From Brevibacterium zhoupengii (GTDB taxonomy: Bacteria > Actinomycetota > Actinomycetes > Actinomycetales > Brevibacteriaceae): a stretch of DNA of 64,000 nt. The position numbers and the translations under genes were made by a program. The stretch spans positions 1,984,001-2,048,000 of the forward strand of contig NZ_CP088298.1 of assembly GCF_021117425.1 (NCBI RefSeq). Direction: 5' to 3'. Under the pieces are notes generated by a model, which was given only the letters and a program-made list of their open reading frames with translations, ran no database searches and was not told where the DNA came from. This document shows positions 27,671 through 36,715 of the stretch, in pieces (within the stretch, counting starts at the first letter, position 1; every line of letters begins with the position of its first letter).

Positions 27671-27691
27671 ACCTCAGGAAGTTCTTGAGGT
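27671..27691. promoter_or_regulatory. Inverted repeat before gltA
   Basis: ACCTCA (27671-27676) and TGAGGT (27686-27691) form 6-bp arms around nine bases, 23 bp before the gltA start. This could be an operator or a leader hairpin next to the ribosome-binding site. Confidence 0.35.
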
Positions 27692-27713
27692 GGGTCAAAG
27701 CTGAGGAGAACAT

Positions 27714-28997
<1,284 letters not shown>

Positions 28998-29012
28998 TCA
29001 CATCCGCGGTCG

Positions 29013-29107
29013 CACCGCTGGCCTCGACCGGCACCGCGACTCGTATTTGACACCGCGACTCTTAACTGGCACCGCGCCTCGCAAAAGGCACCGCTGGGCA
29101 CATACGT
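29013..29107 (+). repeat. Five-copy 19-bp tandem repeat after gltA
   Basis: CACCGC recurs at exactly 19-bp steps: 29013, 29032, 29051, 29070 and 29089. Copies 2 and 3 share CACCGCGACTC, and copy 4 has CACCGCGCCTC. The outer two copies are degenerate and keep CACCGCT. The array begins 15 bp after the gltA stop. Together with the next element it fills the 299-bp spacer between gltA and dapD, in which I see no gene. Confidence 0.8.
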
Positions 29108-29165
29108 CCTACACTCAGCACCATTTCGCCCCTTTGGGAGAAGGTGGTTTGCAGCCGAGTGTAGG
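29108..29165. repeat. 58-nt folded element (double stem)
   Basis: CCTACACTC (29108-29116) pairs exactly with 29157-29165. Inside, CACC pairs with GGTG and TTC/CCC with GGG/GAA, closing on a CTTT loop, so the whole 58 nt can fold into a long hairpin. It directly follows the 19-bp repeats. It may be an RNA element, a terminator of gltA or a mobile intergenic repeat. Confidence 0.7.
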
Positions 29166-29232
29166 GCGTATTGTCATGTCTACTCGAGGCGGATGCTCAC
29201 GACGGGGCCGAGGCACGAAACAATGCGGTGCT

Positions 29233-29284
29233 GTGACAGCACGAGGGCGCGCCCACTTTCGTGGACGCGCCCTCGTAGTGTCAC
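29233..29284. terminator. Bidirectional terminator between gltA and dapD
   Basis: ACGAGGGCGCG (29241-29251) pairs with 29266-29276. The stem continues inward (CCAC/GTGG) to a TTTC loop and outward (GTGACA/TGTCAC) to 29233-29284. It lies just after the dapD stop and downstream of the convergent gltA. Confidence 0.85.
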
Positions 29285-29296
29285 TTCAGAGTCTGC

Positions 29297-30241
29297 TCAG
29301 TGCAGGTCGGGGTTGAGTTCGATTCCCTTGGAGTCGCGGGAGATCGCTTCGACGGCGCCAGTGACGGAGTTGCGGCGGAACAGGATGTTGTTCTGGCCGC
29401 TGAGCTCGGAGGCCTTGACGACCGACTCGTCTTCACCAGGGACGGTGACGCGAGTTCCGGCGGTGATGTAGAGCCCGGCTTCGACGATGCAGTCATCGCC
29501 GATGGAGATGCCCACACCGGAGTTCGCGCCCAACAGGCTGCCGTTGCCGATTGAGATGCGGTGAGTTCCACCGCCGGAGAGCGTGCCCATGATCGAGGCA
29601 CCGCCGCCGATATCGGAACCGTCGCCGACGACGACGCCCTGTGAGATACGTCCTTCCACCATGGCCGAACCCAATGTGCCGGCGTTGAAGTTGACGAAGC
29701 CCTCATGCATGACGGTCGTTCCCGCTGCCAGGTGCGCGCCCAGGCGGACACGGTCCGCATCAGCGATGCGCACACCGGAGGGGATGACGAAGTCGGTCAT
29801 GCGCGGGAACTTGTCGAGGCCGTAGACGGCGACGGGACCGTTGGCGAGCAGCTTCGCGCGGGTGGCTTCGAAATCCTCCGGTGAGCAGGCGCCGGCAGAG
29901 GTCCACACGATGTTCGCGAGGTGACCGAAGATACCGTCGAGGTTGACGTCGTTGGGAACGACCACACGGTGGGAGAGTGCGTGCAGGCGCAGGTAGGCAT
30001 CGGCTGCAGAAGCGGGACCGGCGTCGAGGTCGATGGTCGTGGTGACGACCTCGGTCCGGGTGCCGCGAGCCTCATCGGTGGACACGAGGGCATCGAGCCC
30101 GTCAGTGTCCGCGCGGGAGGCGGCGGCCGCCTCGGCGGCTTCAAAGGAATCGGCCGTGCTCAGGGTGGGGTACCAGGCGGTGAGGACGGAGTCGTTGTGC
30201 AGGGTGGCCAGGCCACGTGCGGAAACTATGCGTTCTGTCAT
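29297..30241 (-). CDS. dapD: Tetrahydrodipicolinate N-succinyltransferase DapD
   Basis: DapD succinylates tetrahydrodipicolinate, committing it to the succinylase lysine/DAP branch. The 314-residue protein has the left-handed hexapeptide-repeat helix ([18 protein letters not shown] onward, about residues 185-265) and a C-terminal cap. The length is like the mycobacterial type. ATG 30241 ([14 protein letters not shown]) is preferred; the longer frame upstream covers the dapE promoter. TAGTCT ends seven bases before this ATG, which supports a leaderless start here. It is divergent from dapE. Confidence 0.95.
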   Translation of the reverse strand: MTERIVSARGLATLHNDSVLTAWYPTLSTADSFEAAEAAAASRADTDGLDALVSTDEARGTRTEVVTTTIDLDAGPASAADAYLRLHALSHRVVVPNDVNLDGIFGHLANIVWTSAGACSPEDFEATRAKLLANGPVAVYGLDKFPRMTDFVIPSGVRIADADRVRLGAHLAAGTTVMHEGFVNFNAGTLGSAMVEGRISQGVVVGDGSDIGGGASIMGTLSGGGTHRISIGNGSLLGANSGVGISIGDDCIVEAGLYITAGTRVTVPGEDESVVKASELSGQNNILFRRNSVTGAVEAISRDSKGIELNPDLH

Positions 30242-30248
30242 GCCCCCA

Positions 30249-30277
30249 AGACTAGTCGGTGGCGGCGGTACTAGGCT
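30249..30277. promoter_or_regulatory. Interlocked divergent dapD/dapE promoters
   Basis: The minus-strand -10 TAGTCT (30254-30249) is seven bases before the dapD ATG. The plus-strand -10 TAGGCT (30272-30277) is seven bases before the dapE ATG. They are 17 bp apart, so each sits where the other's -35 would be. Polymerase probably cannot occupy both at once (inference). Confidence 0.55.
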
Positions 30278-30284
30278 AAGCGGT

Positions 30285-31451
30285 ATGACTGTCGATCCAT
30301 CTACTGAGACCGAATCCGGTTTCGCCCCCACCGGTGACCTGTCCGAATACCTGTTTACGGCCCTGGGCGACCCGGCCGAACTCACCGGTCGCCTCTGCGC
30401 CGTCGAATCCGTGTCCGGCAATGAGACAACCATCACCGATGCCGTTGCTCAGGTTCTTAAACGCATCGGGGCTGGCCCCGGCCCGGATCTGGAGATCCTG
30501 CGTGACGGAGACACCCTCGTAGCCCGCACGCACCTGGGACTGTCCGAGCGCATCGTCGTAGCCGGCCACTTGGACACCGTCCCGGTGGAGGACAACCTGC
30601 CGCCTCGGCGCACCCACATGGATGGTGCCGACTACACCGATGATGAGGTCATCTGGGGCAGAGGCGCCTGCGATATGAAGGCCGGAGTCGCGATGGCACT
30701 GGTCACCGCCGCGGCCCTGCGCGAACCCACGCGGGATGTCAGCTGGGTCTTCTACGACCACGAAGAGGTCGACGCTTCCCTGAACGGGCTTGGCCGCGTC
30801 TCCCGTAACCACCCCGATTGGCTGGGCGGGGACTTCGCGATCCTCGGTGAACCCTCGAACGCATCAGTCGAAGGCGGCTGCAACGGCACCATCCGGGTCA
30901 ACGTCTCAACGACCGGAGTTCGCGCCCACTCGGCACGCGCGTTCATGGGAGTCAACGCCATCCACGCCGCAGCAGAGGTGCTGCGGCGCCTGGCCGAGCA
31001 CGAGACCGGAACCGTGAACGTCGACGGACTCGACTACCGTGAGTCGCTGTCCGCTGTGTCGATCACCGGGGGAGTCGCCGGCAACGTCGTGCCCGACGCC
31101 TGCACCGTCGCGGTGAATTACCGGTTCGCACCGAGCAAGTCCGCCGCCGAGGCCGAAGGCTTCCTCCGTGAGTTCTTCACCGGCTTCGACGTCGTCGTCA
31201 CCGATGCGGCCGAAGGGGCAAGGCCCGGTCTTGATCGCGCCATCGCACAGGATTTCATCGACACTCTGGGGCTCTCACCGGCGCCCAAACTGGGCTGGAC
31301 CGATGTCTCCAGATTCAGCGCACTCGGTGTTCCGGCCGTGAACTTCGGACCCGGCAACCCTCTCTACGCCCACAAGTCGGATGAGCACGTGTCCGTCACC
31401 GAGGTCGAAGAGGCCACCCGGACACTGCACGCCTATCTCGAAGGCCGCTGA
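30285..31451 (+). CDS. dapE: Succinyl-diaminopimelate desuccinylase DapE
   Basis: DapE removes the succinyl group to give LL-diaminopimelate for lysine and peptidoglycan. The 388-residue M20 metallopeptidase-family protein has the metal motifs [11 protein letters not shown] (His, about residue 91), [13 protein letters not shown] (Asp), YDHEEVD (catalytic and metal Glu), ILGEPSN and HKSDEHV near the C-terminus. ATG 30285 is chosen from its N-terminal match and its leaderless-type promoter. The LOG-family gene starts five bases after its stop. Confidence 0.94.
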   Translation: MTVDPSTETESGFAPTGDLSEYLFTALGDPAELTGRLCAVESVSGNETTITDAVAQVLKRIGAGPGPDLEILRDGDTLVARTHLGLSERIVVAGHLDTVPVEDNLPPRRTHMDGADYTDDEVIWGRGACDMKAGVAMALVTAAALREPTRDVSWVFYDHEEVDASLNGLGRVSRNHPDWLGGDFAILGEPSNASVEGGCNGTIRVNVSTTGVRAHSARAFMGVNAIHAAAEVLRRLAEHETGTVNVDGLDYRESLSAVSITGGVAGNVVPDACTVAVNYRFAPSKSAAEAEGFLREFFTGFDVVVTDAAEGARPGLDRAIAQDFIDTLGLSPAPKLGWTDVSRFSALGVPAVNFGPGNPLYAHKSDEHVSVTEVEEATRTLHAYLEGR

Positions 31452-31456
31452 GACCC

Positions 31457-32248
31457 ATGACAGACCATGACTCAACCGACACCGACTCAACCGCCGAGGT
31501 CCCAACCTCGGCTGCGGGGGACGTCTACAACCAGGGTTCGCTGCGCCTGCGCGGGTCACAGGTGCCGGAGACGACCGCTGACCAGAGCCTGCTCGATTCT
31601 CGTGGCTCCTCGGGTTGGGCGCACGAGGACCCGTGGCGGGTGCTGCGAATTCAGGGCGAGTTCGTCGAGGGCTTCGACTCTTTGGCGAAGATCGGCCCGG
31701 CTGTGTCGATCTTCGGCTCCGCCCGACTGAAGCAGGATACTCAGGAATATCAGGATGCGCGGGAGATCTCGCGGCGCATCGCTGCCAGCGGCAACGCCAT
31801 CATCACCGGCGGTGGGCCGGGCATCATGGAGGCCGGGAACCTGGGCGCCAGGGAAGCCGGGGGAGTGTCGATCGGCCTCGGCATCGAGCTGCCCTTCGAA
31901 TCCGGGCTCAACGACCACGTCGAGCTCGGTGTGAACTTCCGCTACTTCTTCGTGCGTAAGACGATGTTCCTCAAATACTCCCGCGGCTTCGTTGTCATGC
32001 CCGGTGGCTTCGGCACCCTCGACGAACTCTTCGAGGCCTTCACCATGGTCCAGACCGGCAAGGTCACCTCTTTCCCGATCGTGCTCTTCGGCACCGCCTA
32101 CTGGCAGGGCCTCGTCGACTGGATGACAACGACTCTCCTTGCCGAAGGCGCCATCAGCGACAGCGACTTGAAGCTGTTCACCCTCACCGATGACATCGGT
32201 GAAGTCGTCGACATCATCGGGACTGCGATCGAAGGGGAGCGCCAGTGA
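31457..32248 (+). CDS. LOG-family (TIGR00730) Rossmann-fold protein
   Basis: The 263-residue protein has the LOG/lysine-decarboxylase-like signature: GSARLKQDT, ITGGGPGIMEAGN and PGGFGTLDELFEA. Family members with PGGxGTxxE act as cytokinin-type nucleoside monophosphate phosphoribohydrolases, releasing a base from N6-modified AMP. The bacterial role outside plant associations is unclear. It sits between dapE and the folP2-like gene, as Rv1205 does in mycobacteria. Its stop overlaps the next start (GTGA). Confidence 0.9.
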   Translation: MTDHDSTDTDSTAEVPTSAAGDVYNQGSLRLRGSQVPETTADQSLLDSRGSSGWAHEDPWRVLRIQGEFVEGFDSLAKIGPAVSIFGSARLKQDTQEYQDAREISRRIAASGNAIITGGGPGIMEAGNLGAREAGGVSIGLGIELPFESGLNDHVELGVNFRYFFVRKTMFLKYSRGFVVMPGGFGTLDELFEAFTMVQTGKVTSFPIVLFGTAYWQGLVDWMTTTLLAEGAISDSDLKLFTLTDDIGEVVDIIGTAIEGERQ

Positions 32249-33144
32249 AGGACGCAGCCGCACCCAGCCCCCACCTCGGCGGCTTCCAATTGGCACAGGC
32301 CCGGCCCGGCAGCCCCGCTATCATGGCCGTGATCAACCGGACCACTGATTCCTTCTACGAATCGGCCGCCACCGCCGAGGAGGCCATCGCAGCCGTCGAA
32401 AGCGCCGTGCAGGACGGGGCGCACATCGTCGACATCGGAGGGGTGCGGGCCGGCCGTGGGCGCGAGATCTCCAGCGCCGAGGAGATCGATCGTGTCTGCC
32501 CCGTGATCGAAGCGGTCGCGCACAGTCACCCCGATGTGCTCATCAGCGTCGACACCTGGCGACACGAGGTCGCTCAGGCGGCCTGCACCGCGGGCGCGGG
32601 TCTGCTCAACGACACCTGGGCCGGAGTCGATCCAGAACTGGCCTCCGTGGCGGCGCAGAACGACGTGGGCATCGTCTGCTCGCACACGGGCGGACTGGCT
32701 CCGCGCACCGATGCTCACCGCAACCGGTACGGGCTGTCCGCCGGCGAGGTCGTCGAACAGACACTGGACGGCGTGATCGGACTGGCCGAGGCCGCTCTGG
32801 ACGCTGGCGTCGCTGCTGAGAAGATCATCATCGATCCGACACCGGACTTCGGCAAGAACACGTACCAGTCGCTGCGCCTGCTGCGGGAGTTGAAGACCTT
32901 CACCGACACCGGGTTCCGGGTGCTGCTGGCGATCTCTCGGAAGGACTTCATCGGTGAGGCCATCGGCGGCGTGGCACCGGGGGAACGACTCAACGGAACG
33001 ATCGCGGCCACCGCTCTGGCGGTGGAGAAGGGGGCTGCGATGATCCGCACCCACGACGTCCGCGCCACCGCTGACGCCATCGCCGTGACGCTGGCGATCA
33101 CCGGTGACGCAAGTCCCAAACACACCGTGCGCGGCCTGCGCTGA
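32245..33144 (+). CDS. Dihydropteroate synthase-like protein, FolP2 type
   Basis: The 299-residue TIM-barrel protein of the pterin-binding family starts at GTG 32245, overlapping the LOG gene. It has IMAVINRTTDSFYES, where classic DHPS has a GxLNVTPDSFSDGG motif, then DIGGVRAGRG (in place of DxGGxSTRPG), LISVDTWR and LLAISRKDFIGE. These departures match the second actinobacterial paralogue, FolP2 (Rv1207). That protein has been reported, from memory, to lack DHPS activity. It may bind a pterin-like or other ligand instead. Neighbours dapE and LOG keep the mycobacterial order. Confidence 0.85.
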   Translation: MKDAAAPSPHLGGFQLAQARPGSPAIMAVINRTTDSFYESAATAEEAIAAVESAVQDGAHIVDIGGVRAGRGREISSAEEIDRVCPVIEAVAHSHPDVLISVDTWRHEVAQAACTAGAGLLNDTWAGVDPELASVAAQNDVGIVCSHTGGLAPRTDAHRNRYGLSAGEVVEQTLDGVIGLAEAALDAGVAAEKIIIDPTPDFGKNTYQSLRLLRELKTFTDTGFRVLLAISRKDFIGEAIGGVAPGERLNGTIAATALAVEKGAAMIRTHDVRATADAIAVTLAITGDASPKHTVRGLR

Positions 33145-33175
33145 GCTGATGCTCTCACTATGAGAAAATGACGTT

Positions 33176-33445
33176 ATGCCATTGTGGATTGTGATCGGAG
33201 TGGCCGCAGCGATCTTCGTGCTCGTGATCGTGCTGGCGGCGACGTTCAACGTCTTCTCCGCCGAATCCGCTGAGGAGGCCGAGGCCGACTGGCAGCCCCT
33301 GCCCGAGGACTTCACATCAGAGGACCTCGAGGGACTCTCGTTCCGGCCCGCCCTGCGCGGCTACCGCATGGAAGACGTCGACAGTGCGGTCGCAGCCCTG
33401 CGTACCCGAATCACCGAGCTGGAAGCCGCACGCGAGCAGCAATGA
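33176..33445 (+). CDS. Small membrane protein with DivIVA-like motif
   Basis: An 89-residue protein with an N-terminal membrane helix (about residues 3-25), an acidic spacer, and a C-terminal DivIVA-type motif, LSFRPALRGYRMEDVDSAV, followed by a short coiled coil. The FRPxxRGYxxxxVD motif is found in polar growth and septum proteins of actinobacteria, suggesting a cell-division or envelope role. It lies at the place of Rv1209. Its stop overlaps the next start by four bases. Confidence 0.85.
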   Translation: MPLWIVIGVAAAIFVLVIVLAATFNVFSAESAEEAEADWQPLPEDFTSEDLEGLSFRPALRGYRMEDVDSAVAALRTRITELEAAREQQ

Positions 33446-34677
33446 GCAAAGCCCAAGACCTGCCCGGAATCACGCTCGCTCCCGAAGTCTTCAGCTCCTC
33501 TCGGCTGTCGCGACTCAGCACCCTGTTCCTCGCCCTGCCGGTGTGGGTGCAGGCCATTGCCGTCTATTTCGTATCCCGAGTCGTGAGCATCTCGATCTTC
33601 GCGGCCGTCCTCAAACGTCAGGATCCGGCGAACTGGTCCTCCAGCCCGGTCACCACCACCCTCAACGACTTCCTCAACTTCTGGGACGGCGGTTGGTACG
33701 GCCGGGTGGCGAAGGAAGGCTATCCCAGAATCCTCCCGTCTGATGAGACTGGAGCGGTGGCCGAGAACCAATGGGCTTTCTACCCGCTTCATCCGGCAGT
33801 CGTCGGCAACCTCTCGAGCGTGACCGGTCTGAGCTACGAAGTGATCTCACCGATCGTGTCGACGCTCGCTGCAGGACTCGCCGCCATCGTCATCCTGGTG
33901 CTGTTTCGCAGATACACCGACCCTGGCCAGGCGCTGACCGGTCTGGCCTTCGTGATGTTCTTCCCTCCGGCGGCCATCTTCTCCACCGGGTACGCAGAGT
34001 CGCTGACGCTGCTGCTGCAGGCCACGGCACTCCTCCTCGTCGTCGAACGCCGCTATCTCAGCGCGATCCCCGTCGTGTTCCTCATGGACCTGTCGCGTCC
34101 CATCGGCGTGGCCTTCTCCTTCTTCATGCTGCTCCACCTCATCGACCGCTTCATGCGCCGCAGGCAGGACCCCTTTCCCGCCGCCGAGGTGGTCCGGTCC
34201 TGGACCTTGGGTGTTCTCTCGTGCGTCGCAGCATTGGTTCACCCCATCCACGCGTGGTTGGCGACGGGATCGGTGACCGCGTACACGGACACCGAGGCGG
34301 CTTGGCACACTGGAGAGTCAACATACGTGGTGCAGTGGTTGGCTCAAGCCAACAGCCTCATTGGTCCATTGGGCCCAGTGCTGCTGTTCGTCGTCATCGC
34401 AGGAATGCTGGCCCTCATCTTCTCCCCGGCGGGAGCCAAGATGGGAAGAACTCTGCAGTACTTCAGTCTGGCCTACGGCGTGTACCTGCTCATCTTCTTC
34501 ACTCCGCAGACGTCGACTCTGCGGCTGCTGCTGCCGCTGTTCCCGATGGCGCTGACGTTGGCTCTCGTGCGCTCTCGTGGGTACAGGGCGGCTGTCCTGT
34601 GCGCGTTCATCCTGCTCCAGATCGTCTGGGTCGCCTACCTGTGGCACTTCACCCCACCTGCTGATCTGCCGCCCTGA
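33442..34677 (+). CDS. PIG-V-like membrane mannosyltransferase
   Basis: The 411-residue polytopic membrane protein has about ten hydrophobic helices. The GT-C type motif WDGGWYGRVAKEGYP (about residues 74-88) and FFPPAAIFSTGYAESLTLLL (about 173-192) resemble the PIG-V mannosyltransferase family, which uses polyprenyl-phosphate mannose outside the membrane. Probable targets are lipoglycans, phosphatidylinositol mannosides or glycoproteins; none can be chosen from sequence alone. It is translationally coupled to the DivIVA-like gene. Confidence 0.82.
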   Translation: MSKAQDLPGITLAPEVFSSSRLSRLSTLFLALPVWVQAIAVYFVSRVVSISIFAAVLKRQDPANWSSSPVTTTLNDFLNFWDGGWYGRVAKEGYPRILPSDETGAVAENQWAFYPLHPAVVGNLSSVTGLSYEVISPIVSTLAAGLAAIVILVLFRRYTDPGQALTGLAFVMFFPPAAIFSTGYAESLTLLLQATALLLVVERRYLSAIPVVFLMDLSRPIGVAFSFFMLLHLIDRFMRRRQDPFPAAEVVRSWTLGVLSCVAALVHPIHAWLATGSVTAYTDTEAAWHTGESTYVVQWLAQANSLIGPLGPVLLFVVIAGMLALIFSPAGAKMGRTLQYFSLAYGVYLLIFFTPQTSTLRLLLPLFPMALTLALVRSRGYRAAVLCAFILLQIVWVAYLWHFTPPADLPP

Positions 34678-34808
34678 TGATCAGGTCCAGATGTCAGAAT
34701 TCGGTCGGGTTACCCGTGGGTGACCGGATCGTGGAATAATCGGTCGTATTACATTCGGTCCATCGAGCGTGAACCGTCTTTGCATAATCAACGGAAGGAA
34801 GAGCCCAC

Positions 34809-34979
34809 ATGGCAGCCCAGAAACCCCGCACCGGCGACGGACCTCTGGAAGTGACCAAGGAAGGTCGAGGCATGGTGATGCGGCTTCCAGTCGAGGGCGG
34901 AGGCCGTCTGGTGATCGAGCTCAGCAGAGACGAAGCCACAGATCTGCATGACACTCTGGCTGAGACCTTGGGTCAGTGA
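34809..34979 (+). CDS. DUF3117 small conserved protein
   Basis: This 56-residue protein begins MAAQKPRTGDGPLEVTKEGR and continues with GMVMRLPVEGGGRLVIEL, an almost textbook DUF3117 sequence (Rv1211 in mycobacteria). Function is unknown. AAGGAAG lies nine bases before the ATG, and a strong rho-independent terminator follows the stop, so it is a separate short transcript. It sits in the same order as in mycobacteria, after the DivIVA-like gene. Confidence 0.95.
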   Translation: MAAQKPRTGDGPLEVTKEGRGMVMRLPVEGGGRLVIELSRDEATDLHDTLAETLGQ

Positions 34980-35025
34980 TCGACACGGCACACTCCTTCA
35001 GCTGAGCAGTCAGCGCAGCTGAACG

Positions 35026-35060
35026 AACAGCAGAGACTTCGCAGAGTCTCTGCTGTTTTT
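35026..35060 (+). terminator. Rho-independent terminator after DUF3117
   Basis: AACAGCAGAGACT (35026-35038) pairs perfectly with 35045-35057 around TCGCAG, and the transcript continues into a T-run at 35056-35060. This is the most canonical terminator in the window. Confidence 0.93.
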
Positions 35061-35119
35061 GCATTCAACGCCGTTGTCGACGCAGTGGCGAGAGCGAAAT
35101 TGTCGTGTCTGTGGGCTGC

Positions 35120-35758
35120 TCAGCGGCGGGTCTTTTGGATCATGAGCAGACCTTGTCCGATGGGCAGCAGGACGCGTTCGAGGCGATCCTGTTCGGCCAG
35201 ACGGTTGAGCAGTCCCCGCGCCGCCTGGGTTCGCGGCGAACGGTCGACAGGATCGGCCACACCGCCCTTGAGCAGGGTCTGGTGGATGACGAGAAGCCCA
35301 TTGGCATCGAGGAGCCGGAGTGCGGGCTCGATCAGGCGTTCGAGGTTTGTGGGTTCGGAATCGAGGAAGACCATGTCATAGGCCCCCGGCGCCAGGCGCA
35401 GCAGGACATCTTCGGCACGCCCGCTCATCAGGCGCAGGCGGCTGTGCCTGATGCCCGCCATGTCGATGAGGTCACGGGCCGCGGCCTGCGCCGTGGAGTT
35501 CGTGTCGATCGAGGTCAGGATCCCGGCGTTGGGCATTCCCCGCAGCAGCGCCAACGTCGAGGTGCCCGCACCGGTGCCGACTTCGACCGCGGCAACCGGA
35601 GTCAGCAGCCGGGCGAGAAGGGTCAGCGTCGACGCCGTCGTCTGCGACACCGGGGCCAGACCGTTCTCGTGGGAGAGGGCTCGCGCAGCATCCAACAAGG
35701 GGTCAGGCCCGTTGTACTGTTCGGCGAAGGTGAGATCACCTGCATTCTCGCGTGACAA
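35120..35758 (-). CDS. SAM-dependent O-methyltransferase
   Basis: The 212-residue class I methyltransferase is of the catechol/caffeoyl-CoA O-methyltransferase-like family. It has the SAM loop VEVGTGAGTSTLALL (about residues 58-72), SIDTN (ribose-binding acid) and YDMVFLDSEP (metal-binding Asp region). It corresponds in position to Rv1220c. The start is TTG 35758 with GGGAGGG five bases upstream. The acceptor is unknown. It is convergent with the DUF3117 gene. Confidence 0.9.
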   Translation of the reverse strand: MSRENAGDLTFAEQYNGPDPLLDAARALSHENGLAPVSQTTASTLTLLARLLTPVAAVEVGTGAGTSTLALLRGMPNAGILTSIDTNSTAQAAARDLIDMAGIRHSRLRLMSGRAEDVLLRLAPGAYDMVFLDSEPTNLERLIEPALRLLDANGLLVIHQTLLKGGVADPVDRSPRTQAARGLLNRLAEQDRLERVLLPIGQGLLMIQKTRR

Positions 35759-35794
35759 TCGACCCTCCCTTTCGGCTGATATGGGAACTTCAGT

Positions 35795-36127
35795 CTAACT
35801 GCATGCGGGGTCGATTCCGTGGGTGCGCCACAGCTCCGCGAGATCATCGACGTCGACGAAGGCTGACTTTGAGACCTTCTCGTGCGTGTGCGCGGTGCCC
35901 TCGTCGTCCCAGCGCTCACGTGCGGTGGGCAGCAGTGCCTCCGGCAGCACCCCGGAGGCGTTGACGACCCTCCACCAGGTGACGTTCGAACCGAACTCCT
36001 TCATCACACGTCCGACGTAGCGTGCCGAGCAGGAAGCGACCAGTCCGACGGTGCCGTAGGTGACCACGTGGCCTTCGGGCACGAGTTCGACGATGCGCAG
36101 CACTCGCTCCACGACCACTTCATCCAT
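35795..36127 (-). CDS. Alkyltransferase-like DNA repair protein (ATL)
   Basis: ATL proteins bind O6-alkylguanine in DNA without removing the lesion and hand it to nucleotide excision repair. The 110-residue protein is the DNA-binding domain of the MGMT fold: VVTYGTVGLVASCSARYVGR (helix-turn-helix with Arg finger region) and VTWWRVVNASG. In MGMT the last motif is PCHRVV; here Trp51 replaces the catalytic Cys, which defines an ATL. ATG 36127 is chosen because GGAG lies just upstream and TATGCT (36168-36163) could be its -10; a longer start at 36178 would overlap the tatB promoter. Confidence 0.9.
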   Translation of the reverse strand: MDEVVVERVLRIVELVPEGHVVTYGTVGLVASCSARYVGRVMKEFGSNVTWWRVVNASGVLPEALLPTARERWDDEGTAHTHEKVSKSAFVDVDDLAELWRTHGIDPACS

Positions 36128-36180
36128 CTGCTCCACTCCATCCTGTGCTGACCGTGAGTCGAGCATACTTCTGTGCACGG

Positions 36181-36186
36181 TAGACT
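36181..36186 (+). promoter_or_regulatory. tatB -10 box, leaderless
   Basis: TAGACT ends seven bases before ATG 36194. There is no Shine-Dalgarno sequence. Confidence 0.5.
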
Positions 36187-36193
36187 TGTTTCC

Positions 36194-36667
36194 ATGTTGG
36201 GTATCAACGGCACCGAGATGTTGATCCTGGTGGTAGTGGCTCTAGTCGTCATCGGGCCCAAACGCCTGCCCGAATACGCACAGAAGCTGCGTGACCTCGT
36301 GCGACAGATGCGTCGGATGGCTGAGGGAGCGAAGGACAGCGTGCGCCGCGACTTCGGCGATGAATTCAATGACGTCGATTGGCAGAAGCTGGATCCACGT
36401 CAGTACGACCCACGACGGATCGTCCGTGAAGCTCTCGTGGAGGAGGATTCAGCGATCCGCGAGTCGAAGCTTCGGGAATCATCGGCCGCCTCGAGTGACG
36501 CGTCCGCTCAGGCCATCGACTCCGGGTCAGCAGACAGTGCTGGTGACGCGGATTCCGCGCGAAGTGAGTCCCGTCCCAAGGTCCTGTCGCCGATCGAGCG
36601 GTTCCAAGCTCAGTCTGCCCTGCGCGACCGTTCAGCCACCGTGCCCTTCGACACCGAAGCAACCTGA
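36194..36667 (+). CDS. tatB: Sec-independent translocase protein TatB
   Basis: TatB is the twin-arginine substrate-recognition subunit, anchored in the inner membrane. The 157-residue protein has the short helix and hinge typical of TatB: MLGINGTEMLILVVVALVVI then GPKRLPEYAQKLRDL, an amphipathic helix to about residue 45, and a charged, Ser/Ala-rich tail. ATG 36194 rather than GTG 36173 gives the standard N-terminus. tatA and tatC are elsewhere. In mycobacteria tatB follows sigE-rseA-htrA, which are not present here. Confidence 0.93.
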   Translation: MLGINGTEMLILVVVALVVIGPKRLPEYAQKLRDLVRQMRRMAEGAKDSVRRDFGDEFNDVDWQKLDPRQYDPRRIVREALVEEDSAIRESKLRESSAASSDASAQAIDSGSADSAGDADSARSESRPKVLSPIERFQAQSALRDRSATVPFDTEAT

Positions 36668-36715
36668 TCAACGAGCAACCTGCTCTACGAACAGGCTGAT
36701 CAACTAACTGGGCGA

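Noticed and set aside
29013-29107. CRISPR array
   Set aside because: Repeat unit is 19 bp with no spacers of unique sequence, copies are degenerate and no cas genes are present.
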